From Plectosphaerella cucumerina (taxonomy: Eukaryota; Ascomycota; Sordariomycetes; Glomerellales; Plectosphaerellaceae): 64,000 bases of DNA. The stretch covers positions 1,798,001 through 1,862,000 of the forward strand of contig JAGPXD010000005.1 in NCBI GenBank assembly GCA_020746995.1, written 5' to 3'. The notes below the pieces were generated by a model. It did no database searches. It was not told the DNA's origin and worked only from the letters and a program-made list of their open reading frames with translations. The position numbers were made by a program, and so were the translations under genes. Below are positions 21,979-31,914 of this stretch, piece after piece; the first letter of the stretch is position 1, and the number at the start of each line of letters is the position of its first letter.

Positions 21979-23012
21979 GGCGGAGACAGGTAGGGAGTCT
22001 GGTGTCGAGGAACGTCAGATATCCCCTAGATGTGCAGAGGGCAATTGAGCACCTTTTTAACCAAGATCACTGCTTCGCCGGGAGATATTGTCTCCAACTT
22101 TCTGGAAAGTGGCCCTCGGACGCTGGATGCACCGGAAATTGCAGGGCTCCATCGGCACCTTCATTCTGCGGCATTCTTCATGCAATGCGGCCAAGAGGCC
22201 GGGATATTATGAAGAACCAACTGCACGGAAGCAACACGCGTGTGGCCAACAGGCGAGGATACTCCGAAGAACCAACTGCCCAGGTGAACGTGCGTGGGCT
22301 CACTACGGTGGAGGGGTGGAGAGCCGGGTGGCGTGCCAGGGTCGATGTGCAAGCCATGTTGCATGGTGCCTGGGCACATCGGCCAGGGGTGCTTCCAGGG
22401 TGCTTTCAGGGGACAAGACTGTGATTTGTGGTAGAGCGTGCAGTTTTTGTTTTCCGTTCTTCGTCTACAGCTGGTCATCTACCGTTGGCTGCCATAGTTT
22501 GCTGGCGTCGTCGCCGTGATCGAGATCAGCCGCTTGCAATAGCCCTGTGGGCAATCCCCGACTTAGGTACTGTAGTGTCTGGCCCGCAATGGATCCTATA
22601 CGAGTATCCCCAGGAATATATCCACACGGCGACACGTTCCTGTCTCCCCGGTGCGGGACCGCACCCCTGGTCCTGGTCCTGGTCCTCAATCCTCTGGGCA
22701 GACCCGCCCTCCCCGGACGTCACCACAACGGTAGGCCAAGCCCCGGCGCGGCAACAAAGATGCAGTGAGCGACCAACAGCCAAGTCAGGCCGTCCGACGG
22801 CGTTGGACCAATGGCGGATTCCTGCCCGACCCTGCATCAAGCAGGTCGGTGACAGCTCACATCGAGGTGAAACTGTCCGAACATGCCATGCCTCGACGCT
22901 GGTGCTTCCTCACAGGGGTCTGCCGGAGTTGCAAACCCCTTAGGTCTTCTCGATGCCCGCAGCTTGCTGCTGCTGTTCGACACTCATTCTCGTCATCTTT
23001 GTACGGCGCGCC
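21979..23012. other. Divergent promoter region with an imperfect 55-bp tandem duplication
   Basis: Separates the FAD oxidoreductase (minus) from the PTH11-like receptor (plus). Contains the degenerate tandem repeat at 22189-22297. No gene supported, although many short frames exist on both strands. Confidence 0.5.
22189..22297. repeat. Imperfect tandem repeat, two ~55-bp units
   Basis: Two adjacent copies of a unit starting GGCCAA-AGGC and containing the shared core GAAGAACCAACTGC. The second copy begins at 22244. Copies differ at scattered positions, so this is an old duplication. It lies in the shared upstream region of two divergent genes. Confidence 0.65.
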
Positions 23013-24299
23013 ATGGACCAGTTCCCCTCTGAGTATGTCAACGCCAGCAACGCCGGCCGCATCGTCGGCGTGGTCGGCGCCTTCCATGCCATCGCCCTGG
23101 TCTTTGTGGCCTTGAGGACCTACGTGAGGGTTTTCCTCGTCCGGGCCTTTGGCGTGGATGACGGGCTCATCATCGTGGCTGCGATCCTGGCTCTCGTGTC
23201 GTGGATCTGCCTGATCGTTCAAATTCCGTACGGACTTGGCCGCCATGGCGCAGTCATTCCTCAAGAGGACCGGGTTCGTTTTGAACAGATCACCTTTTGG
23301 AAGACAGTCATCTCGGACGGCTTTGCCCTTGGGTTCCTTCGGATATCCATGGCTCTCAGCTTGCTACGCCTCAAGAGCGACCTCAACTGGTACCGGTGGT
23401 CGCTGTTTACCCTCATTGGTGAGTCTATCCTGTTTTGTTGTCACTCTCCGCTGACGAGACAGGTTTTGTCGTGGCATACTCGATCCAGGCCATCGTCTGG
23501 CTGTTTGTCTACTGCACCCCTTTTTCGGGGTGGTGGGAGTTTCAGTGGATGAACCACTTCGACCCAAGGTGTCACAGCTTCACGTTGTTTGTTAACCTGG
23601 TGTATTGGAATATTGGTGAGTGCGGCTGACGACATGGATGACTTGGTAGCGTCGCTGACTTTTAGCCTGCAACATTTTCACCGACGTCTGCCTCGGGTCC
23701 TTGCCTATTCCTATCATTTGGAACCTCAAGATGAAGCTGCGCGCTCGGATATACGTCATTGCAATTCTCAATCTTGGATACTTGTACGTACCGCTGTTCC
23801 CAGGAAGGCTCCCGCTGACCGGGTGTGCAGCGCCATTCTTATGGGCATCCTGAAAGCTGTCTTTATGTTGACGACAGGCGGTGACCCCGACGCCATCTTT
23901 GACTACTGGGTGCACTTTTGGCAAAAGTGAGTGGCCTGTTCTCTGTTATCCGAGGTCTCATCTGACAAGCCCAGTCTCCAGCTCAACATTGGCATCATCG
24001 CAGCCTGCGCATCCTTCCTCAAGCCCCTCGTCGGGCGCGTCCTTAAGATCAACAGCTCCGCCGGGTACTACCCCAGCAGCCAACAGTACAATCGCAGCGG
24101 TCGCACCCCGATGGGCGCGTCGGCCATGGCCAGCGGCGCGCGGCGGGGCAATGGCAAAAAGGTGGAGGACTTTGAGCTACGCGGTATGGACGCGGGGAGC
24201 GTGCGGTCGGCTGGGGATCAGGCTTTTGTCGCGTCTGATGGGAACAGCGAGGAAATTATCCTCGAAAAGACGGTGGGAGACCGCGGTCATAGGGAATAA
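23013..24299 (+). CDS. PTH11-like integral membrane protein (rhodopsin-fold, no CFEM)
   Basis: Five exons (introns 23419-23462, 23616-23665, 23784-23830, 23927-23974) give 365 aa. Seven hydrophobic segments are visible, starting with IVGVVGAFHAIALVFVALRT. The family's post-helix-2 motif appears as FGVDDGLIIVAAIL. Unlike the gene at 1184 there is no CFEM module; the N-terminus is short and starts MDQFPSEYVNASNAG, with a sequon. The C-terminal tail is Ser/Gly/Arg-rich and cytosolic. An in-frame ATG 60 nt upstream would add a Cys-rich leader, but the later start fits the family better. Probable fungal-specific receptor, ligand unknown. Confidence 0.85.
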
Positions 24300-24571
24300 A
24301 GGGGCTGGGGTCTGCTGACTCTGCTCTGTCACGGTCGAACCTCCACCAGGACAACTGCCCGAACAGGTCAGTCCAACAGGCAACTCCTCCTTGACCAGGT
24401 CCCTCAAACAATGCTGATTCCGTGCAGATTTACATCATACGAGTTTAAACACTCATTCTTGAACACGTCACTCCAATGCAGACAACCCTGGCGCGCCTAG
24501 CGGGGCCGCCCAATCTGCCCCTCAGCGGACCACGATAGCCTCAACACCCCTGCGTCCAGCCATCCCAAGAT

Positions 24572-24643
24572 GGGCGATTGGTTTAGTGGTATAACGTCTG
24601 CTTAGCATGCTGAAGGTCCCGCGTTCGATTCGCGGATTGTCCA
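24572..24643 (+). tRNA. tRNA-Ala (anticodon AGC)
   Basis: 72 nt folding as a cloverleaf without intron. The acceptor GGGCGAT pairs with ATTGTCC and includes the G3:U70 wobble that marks alanine tRNAs. The D arm is GTT/AAC, the anticodon loop TTAGCAT, and the T arm CCGCG-TTCGATT-CGCGG. Discriminator A. The anticodon stem has one T-T mismatch in its middle (T29/T41). An oligo-T stretch follows at 24651. Confidence 0.92.
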
Positions 24644-24650
24644 CCATTGC

Positions 24651-24654
24651 TTTT
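24651..24654 (+). terminator. RNA polymerase III terminator of tRNA-Ala
   Basis: TTTT eight bases after the tRNA end. Confidence 0.65.
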
Positions 24655-25275
24655 GCTTCGGAGAGAAGTTTCTTTTGCCGGTCGATGAGGCAGCAGAGGT
24701 CTGGTCCTGTCAACGAAGAGGCTTGGACGAGTCCAGCCGGTCGGCATGTCTCCCGGAACCTCCTGCAGAATTCCCTACAATAGTGACAGTACGTAGGTTG
24801 CGGACTATCTCACTAAGGTAAAGAGGTGGACTGGTCCGGGCTGGATATTGGCGGCATGTCAGCGGCCGCAGACGGCTCCCTCGAGATTACTCAGGTATTG
24901 AGGTATAGAGATATTTTGTAGACATCTGCCCTGGATATAGATGCAACATTATTCATCGGATTGAGTCTTCACTCCAGCGCAACTGCGGCGGCGGCCTCGG
25001 CAGCTGAACGGGAGGTCCCACCGGACGACCGGAGACGTCCCACCCCGGGAGACCCGGCAAGCCCGGCACTTGTCGTCCCACCTCTCTCCGATGCTACCAC
25101 AAAGTGGAATGGGAGTGAGCCGTCCTAGTCAGAGGAGAGCTTATAGAAGGACTCAAGGACTAGTAATCGAAGATCTGTCGAGGTCCGTCGAAGTTCCAGC
25201 AAGTATGAGTGCTTCTCTCTACCTGTCGCCTGAGCTCATTCGTCGATGCTTTGAACCTTGCTTTGTCCTGTCGCT
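24655..25275. other. Intergenic region upstream of the carotenoid oxygenase gene
   Basis: Lies between the tRNA terminator and the oxygenase start codon. No open frame with coding character. Confidence 0.5.
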
Positions 25276-26864
25276 ATGACTACTACAATCACAAAGCAAC
25301 ATGGGGAGGCCGAGCTCACCGGCAAGTGGTCCGTTGCATTCGATCTGGCCGGCTCCAACCTGCCGTGCCGACTCGAAGGAGAAGTCGGCGATCTCGTCGT
25401 GCTCGGGACGATCCCCTCAGCCATCGATGGAACCTTCTATCGAGTCATGTGTGATCCTTTTGTCCCCCCTCATCCTGACAACGTCCCGCTCGACGGAGAT
25501 GGGAACGTGTCGGCATTTCGGATCCGCAACGGACGAGTGGACATGAAGATGCGCTATATCGAGACTGAACGATACAAGCTCGAACGAAGAGCCAACCGAG
25601 CCCTATTTGGTCTGTACCGAAACCCATTCACCCATCACCCCTGCGTCCGAGCCGCCGTCGACTCAACTGCCAACACGAACCTCGTCTACTGGGCCAACCA
25701 CCTTCTAGCTCTCAAGGAGGGCGGTCTTCCCTACGTCCTCGACCCCGACACTCTAGAGACCCTGGGCTACGACCCTTTTGGAGACCAAGTAAAGTCCAAG
25801 ACCTTTACGGCCCATCCCAAGGTTGACCCGTACACGAACGAGCTCGTCGTCTTTGGCTACGAAGCCAAGGGGCTGGCAACCAAAGACATCGTCGTGTTCA
25901 CTCTTGACAAGGACGGGAAGAAGCACGACGAACAGTGGATCGAGGCTCCCTGGTGCGCTGCCATACACGACAGCGCCATCACTCCCAACTGGCTCATCTT
26001 GGTACTTTGGCCTTTCGAAGCCGACCTGGACCGCATGAAGGCCGGAAAGCAGCATTGGGCGTGGAACTATGACCTGCCGGCCACCTTCATCGTGATTCCC
26101 CGACGCAAGACGACGCCTCTCCCCGCCGGATGGCTGCCGGGGGAGCATCGCGTGTATTCGTGGAAGAACTGCATGCTCATCCACACAGGCGGGGCGTGGG
26201 AGTCGGAAGACGGCAAGCTTTACCTGGAGACCTCGCGGGTCCACGACAATGCGTTCCCCTTCTTCCCGCCCCCCGACGGTCGGATGCCTGCACCGGATGC
26301 AAAAGCCGATTTTGTGCGGTGGGAGATCGATCTCAGCCAGCCTAGCGGAGCAACCATCCCCGATCCCCTTGTGGTTCTCGACGTCCCGTCCGAGTTCCCA
26401 CGCATCGACGAGCGGTTCATGACGAGCGAGTACAACCACCTCTTCCTCAACGTCTTTGTCCCAAACAAGTCGGACGGTGGGAGGAACATATTCCACGGGC
26501 TGAATGGCCTGGCGATGCATAGCAACAAGTCCGGCGAGACGCGGTGGTTCTATGCCGGCGACGACTCGCTCGTGCAGGAGCCCATCTTCATCCCGCGCAC
26601 ACCTGACGCCCCGGATGGCGATGGCTGGTCATGTCCATGGTTGAACGCCGGGGGCAGAACCGGAATGACTTGGTTGTGCTGGACACGAGGGAGTTTGAGA
26701 CGCCGATTGCTATCGTACAACTTCCGTTTCACGTCAAGACGCAGGTCCACGGGAACTGGATTGAGGCGTCAACATTGTCGAAGTGGGTGAGCCTGGTCCG
26801 CGAAATGCCAGACGTGAAGATAAGCAACCGCGGGGCGCTGGAGCCTGATGTTGAATGCCAATAG
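25276..26864 (+). CDS. Carotenoid/stilbene cleavage dioxygenase with an apparent 1-nt frameshift
   Basis: Fe(II)-dependent oxygenase of the carotenoid cleavage family (lignostilbene/resveratrol or carotenoid substrates). Intronless. Three of the four iron-binding histidines are in the first frame: H180 (TAHPKVDP), H231 (AIHDSAIT) and H303 (LIHTGGAWES). At about 26628 the family reading DGDGW-VMSMVERRGQ requires one more G (TGG-GTC), whereas the sequence has TGGTC. Coding then resumes in the next frame with NDLVVLDTREFETPI and the fourth ligand HGNW (His codon 26748-26750). With one base restored the length would be 529 aa, normal for the family. A real loss-of-function deletion or a sequence error are both possible. 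Unspliced translation would end soon after the break, without the fourth ligand. Confidence 0.85.
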
Positions 26865-27551
26865 GAGTGGATGGCGCATATAGAGCAGGATCGAAAACAG
26901 GTGCTTGGGTGGCCACATCGTCAAGGGATGCTCAGTTTGTTCGGCTGGGGACAATCTGAAGCTTTGTAGCCCGCGGAGACTCATATGCTCGTGTGACCAT
27001 GATCCCGGTCATTGACCCCTGAAAACCTCGGAATGATGGAGTAATCACGTCGGTAAATACCGCGAGACGATATCCATCCGTCGGAAAACGACCTTACTGT
27101 GGATCACATCCGATGCGAGCCCGAGCAGCGCCAACTCTGTTTGGACGCCAAGGCTTCGCTTGTCGTGAACGAGAAGGTGTACGATTTGAGACCCCTGAAC
27201 CGACATATTATCAGATGCAGCCGTGTGACCCGATTTGCCAGCTTAATCGCATCCCCCTGGCTTGACATCCAGCCACTCTACAGATTCGGATGTCGTTCAT
27301 ACGAGAGGAGGGGCTGCTTGTGGTCACTGACTCCGTCGGCCGTCATCGGCAGGCATTTTTGCAAGGAATCGAGTCGTGGTGCGATTGGAAGCCATTCCGG
27401 GATTTCTCATCACGCCGTGCTCAGGGCCATGATGCCCCGAGGGAAGGCAGGGGTCCAGATGGGCTGCATATAAGATATCCCGCCCCCTCCCCGAGGCACC
27501 CCCCGAGGACCAGGCACACGCATTGCTCAATCTGTCCAGACCCTCAGCAGC
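26865..27551. other. Intergenic/promoter region of the subtilase gene
   Basis: Nothing coding seen apart from a TATA-like box close to the subtilase start. Confidence 0.5.
27469..27474 (+). promoter_or_regulatory. TATA-like box of the subtilase gene
   Basis: TATAAG 78 bp before the ATG at 27552. Confidence 0.5.
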
Positions 27552-30500
27552 ATGGCGAGACACCTCCTCTTGGGCGCCATCGGCGCTCTGGCCAGCCGTG
27601 TCTCCGCGGACCGTGTCGGCAACCCAGCCTTCTCCGTTGCCGCACAGCTCGAGAACCATGCGATTACGACCTCCGGCCGCTTCATCATCGAGCTGTCGGA
27701 CTCATCGGCCGGCGGCAAGTTCCGAAAGCGCGATGGAACTATCGACACGGACGACATTGTCGCCAGCGTCGAGGCTGCCACGAACACCACAGCCGAGCCC
27801 GCCCTGACCTTCAACTCGGGCATTTTCCAGGGTCTCTCGGTGCAGCTCACCTCCAGCAACGATACCGCCTCGACAGCCGCCATTGAGGCCATCCCGGGTG
27901 TCGCGCATGCCTGGCCCGCCGCCCTCTTCACCATCCCCGCCACTGTCCGCGGCGAGCTCGAGCTGGGTGACGATGGCCTCCCCCTTTGGACTCCTCACGA
28001 CATGACGGGCGTCTCCAAGGCCCACGCCGATGGCAACTATGGTCAGGGCGTGACAGTCGCCATTGTCGACTCAGGCATCGACTTCAACCACCCGGCTCTG
28101 GGAGGCGGTTTCGGCCCGGGCTTCAAGGTCGCTGGTGGCTACGACTTTGTCGGCGATGACTATGACCCTGTTCTCGGCACCGAGCCCGTCCCTGGCGGCG
28201 AGCCAATGGACTGCGGCGGCCACGGTACGCATGTCGCCGGTACGGTTGCAAGCACGCACGAGTTCAACCTGGGTGTCGCGCCCAATGCGACGCTCAAGGC
28301 GTACAAGGTGTTTGGATGCGCCGGCCGGGCTTCGGAGGACATCGTCATCGCTGGTCTCCTGAGGGCTTTTGAGGAGGGCCCTGATATCATCAGCGCCTCT
28401 CTCGGGTCAATCCAGGGCTTCCCCTATACCCCGTCCTCCATCGTCGTTAGCCGACTGCAGGCCGCGGGCGTATTTGTGTCCGTGGCTGCGGGCAACTCTG
28501 GTCTTGACGGTGAGTCCGACTCCGATGCCGTCGCTGAAGGATCTAATGGATCGGAGATGCTAATTCTGTTCCCCCCAGGCGGTCCCTTCCTGACGAGCGA
28601 TCTTGCCAACGGCTTCGACGTCACTTCTGTTGGCAGCGTGGCCCATGGCAAGGTGGCGGCATACGTTGCCAAGGCTAGTGCCAGTGATGGAACAACCAGA
28701 GATATTGTAAGTCTGCCCGTTGTATGAGGACCGGGCAGCAGCTGATCTTCCTCTAGGTCTACGTTCCCGGCGAAGGCCATGACTGGGCCATTGATGGCGA
28801 GTTGGGATCTCATTTCTACGCCGACACGAGGGGCATGGAGGTCTGCGACTACACGACGACTCACCCTGGTGTGCGGGCTGACAGGGTTCTTCTTCTTCGG
28901 TAGGGTTTTTCCCTTGCATCTTTGGCAAAGACGCCCAGTCTAATCTGCAACTTTCAGCCGGGGAGATTGCGACTTCATCACGATGGATATGCCCCTCGCC
29001 ACAAGGGTGACGTGGGCTTTCTTCTACAACCAAGAAGGAGCCCCGTTAGAGGAGCCGTTCCGTGATGTCTTCCCCGAATCAGCGCGCGGCAGTAAGTCAC
29101 ATCTTTCTCTCCGCCTCCAAGGTTGCAGCTGACATAGTGTCCCTTAGTCGCCGTCATCTCGCACGAAGACGGGATGTGGCTCCTCGAACAGCACGAAAAG
29201 GGGCTCGACATCACTTACGAGTTCTTCAACGAGGGCCGTGCAGTTTCCGTCCCCGGTGGCATCACTCGTGCAGGGGCGGCCGACTACTACTCGTCTTGGG
29301 GCCCGACGCTCGATGCTCGCATCAAGCCCGAGATCTGCGCTCCTGGTGGGTGATGATTTGACAAAAGGGGTTTGGCTGTGTTAACACCCTCAAAGGCAGT
29401 GATATCCTCTCCACCTGGCCTGGCGGCGGCTTCCAAGTGCTTTCTGGCACCAGCATGGCCACTCCCTACGTGAGAAACTCGACGAGACGGTTAGAAGATC
29501 GACACTGACAACCGCAGATCTCCGGCATCGCCGCCCTTTTCTTCTCCTCCAGGGGAGGTCGGGCTGTAATAGGCCCCGGAGCAGCCCAGCTTGCCCGCGA
29601 GAGGATCATTTCCAGCGGCACCCCCGTCACGGGCGACGTCCTCGCTCTGCTGCCCGAAGAGAAGGCGTTAGTATCCCCTCCGATTTCGCCAAGTATCAGC
29701 ATCTGACCCGGACAGACCCATCACAAAGCAGGGTGCCGGCCTCGTCGACGCCGCCAAGGTGCTCTACTACACCACGACCTTGGTGCCGCCCCTCATCCAT
29801 CTCAACGACACGGACAACTTTGTTGCCAGCCACTCTATCGAGATCCGCAATGACGGGCCCTCGGACGTCATCTATACGGTTTGGCATGACCCTGGTACCA
29901 TGGCTATCACAAAGCCCAACCCGTCTGCTTGGGTGGGCGCCTTCCCCGAGGACGTTGTTGGTGAGGGAACTACGGCAGAGGTCAAGCTCTCGGCGTCCAA
30001 CTTCACCGTCGCCGCCGGCAAGTCGTACACCCTGACGGCCGAGTTCACCGAGCCCTTGGTAATTGACCCTGTGCGTCTGCCCGTCTATGGCGGTCAAATT
30101 GTCGTCTCTGGCAACAACGGCGAGAGTGTCAGGGTGACCTACCAAGGTGAGCCACGTCAGATGTCACTCTTGCTGGGACTTTTCTTACACCCATCACAGG
30201 CATTCAAGGCTCCCTCTTCGACGCCGATATGTGGGAAATGGAACGCGGGGTGCCACTTTTCTTCCGTAAGATGATCAGTGGTGTCGGAAACGAGGCCATG
30301 GAGGACGGAGATAGATACCCCCTGACTCTAGCCACCGAGACTGGCGGTCCCATTGTCTACTACGTCCACCACTGGGCCACCGAAGAGCTCAGCCTCGACG
30401 TAAGTCCACCGTTCCCGTGCTCGAGCCCCCCAGACTGATGTGACAACCCCAGTATGTCGCCCCGGACTGGCAGCCCAGCGACTGGACGTACCCCCCCGTC

Positions 30501-31316
30501 GCCGGCGAGAGCAAGTGGTTCGGCTCACTCAGGGCCACCGACCGGTCGTACCCCATGTACTTCCACATCCGCAACCCTGGCGCCAACCAGGCCAACATCG
30601 TCGGCACCTACGGTGACGGCCGTCCCATTGAGGAGGGCGAGTACCGCATTCTCGCCCGTACCCTGCGAAACTACGGCGATCGTTCCAACCTTGACCACTG
30701 GCAGTGGAAGATCTCCCCTCGCATCGAGGTCTACACTCCGGAGCCGGTGCCCGAGCCATCCGTCACCCCGACTTCCACCTCGGAGCCGCCCACATCGACG
30801 CCGACCCTCGGACCCGCGCCCCCCATTGCCACTTGCGGCTCCTCCGTCCCCGTACATCTCACGGCCCGCATCGGCCTGACCGACCAGATCATTCCCCTCG
30901 TCCTCTACAGCGAGTTCCTCGGCGTTGACATTACGGACTCGGAGACCCCTCTTGAGTTTGCCCTGACCACCGAGGGATTCCTCAAGACTCGCTCACCGAC
31001 GAGCCCCCACGTTGAGCTATTTGCTGCCGCCGCCTCCATCCAGGACAGCCTGATCTACCTGTACCCAGAGAGCCGCATCACGGGCGTCTTCAGCCGTGTG
31101 CAGTTCGAGACCAAGTGCGGCGGAGGTCGGCTCTCGGCCGCGTCGGATGCCAAGTCCAAGCTGTACGTGTGCGAGCTCGAGTGGGAGAAGCACATGCCCC
31201 TGAGGTTCACAGACGTAATCCCCGAGGGTGAACATTGCGAGAGGGTGTCGCTGTTATTGGAGGAGCTGCCATTGGAATGCGAGGATACCATCATCGAAGT
31301 ACCGCCGGCGGTGTGA
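27552..31316 (+). CDS. Secreted subtilisin-like serine protease (S8, Vpr/C5a-peptidase-like, large form)
   Basis: Ten exons (introns 28510-28578, 28707-28756, 28900-28957, 29092-29147, 29346-29395, 29470-29517, 29667-29715, 30147-30199, 30400-30452) give 1092 aa. Domain order is signal peptide, inhibitor-like propeptide (to about residue 150), then the S8 catalytic domain. Asp is in VAIVDSGIDFNHP, His in GGHGTHVAGTVA and Ser in SGTSMATPYISG. Between His and Ser an insertion resembling a PA domain is visible (VYVPGEGHDW...VLLLRRGDCDF). After the catalytic domain comes a beta-rich Fn3-like region (residues ~550-750), then a Pro/Thr/Ser hinge (PEPVPEPSVTPTSTSEPP) and a C-terminal domain with several cysteines. 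Many sequons. Role: extracellular protein degradation. Confidence 0.92.
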
Positions 31317-31914
31317 GCGGTGGTCGTGTGGCAATGCATGACCGTGCGATGGGGACGGAGGCGTGCGGTGGCTACCTTTAATGCTGCCCACCGGAGCGAC
31401 GTTGGTCAAAACAGTGTTCAAGTTTCGGCTCGTCCTTGCTCACAACGTTGAACCCAGCAATATGATGACGCACTAACACCGTCAACAACCGCAATCCTGC
31501 ACTATCATCCGCTTTCGTCCTGAACAGCGCGTTTGATGCACTTCACTAATGTTCTTTCGGGCCTAACTCCCTGGTGGCTTGACGCCAAGAGCTTTTGCGC
31601 CAGCCTCATTTGCGAGGTTGGTCGGCATTGATGGTTTCGGATCGTTTTGACATCGACCGGGCCATGCAGGAGCTCATAGGCCCGATGAATACGATGTGTT
31701 GCCATCCACATGGCAACTGGTCAGGAGGGTGTGGCCGTGGACCGAGATGAGCAGAGTCAAACCTCCATGCTTTGTTGAGCATAAAAGGAGCCGTCTTGCA
31801 CCATGAATATTTGAAAGCAACTCAGATAGAACACGAAGCATTGCTCTGATTACCTTGTACTCTGCATTCATCTCAACCCCAACCCAACTCTCGGTCAGCT
31901 GTTCGCATCAAGCA
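31317..31914. other. Promoter region of the alkylsulfatase gene
   Basis: Holds a perfect 8-bp inverted repeat (listed separately) and a TATA-like CATAAAAG near 31780. No gene seen. Confidence 0.5.
31698..31717. promoter_or_regulatory. Perfect inverted repeat GTTGCCAT-N4-ATGGCAAC
   Basis: Eight-bp arms with a 4-bp spacer, about 200 bp before the alkylsulfatase ATG. The arms contain GCCAT and ATGGC, the half-sites of the Cys3/MetR bZIP sulfur-regulator site (family consensus ATGRYRYCAT), but in the outward order. Inference only: a candidate operator for sulfur-responsive control. Confidence 0.35.
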
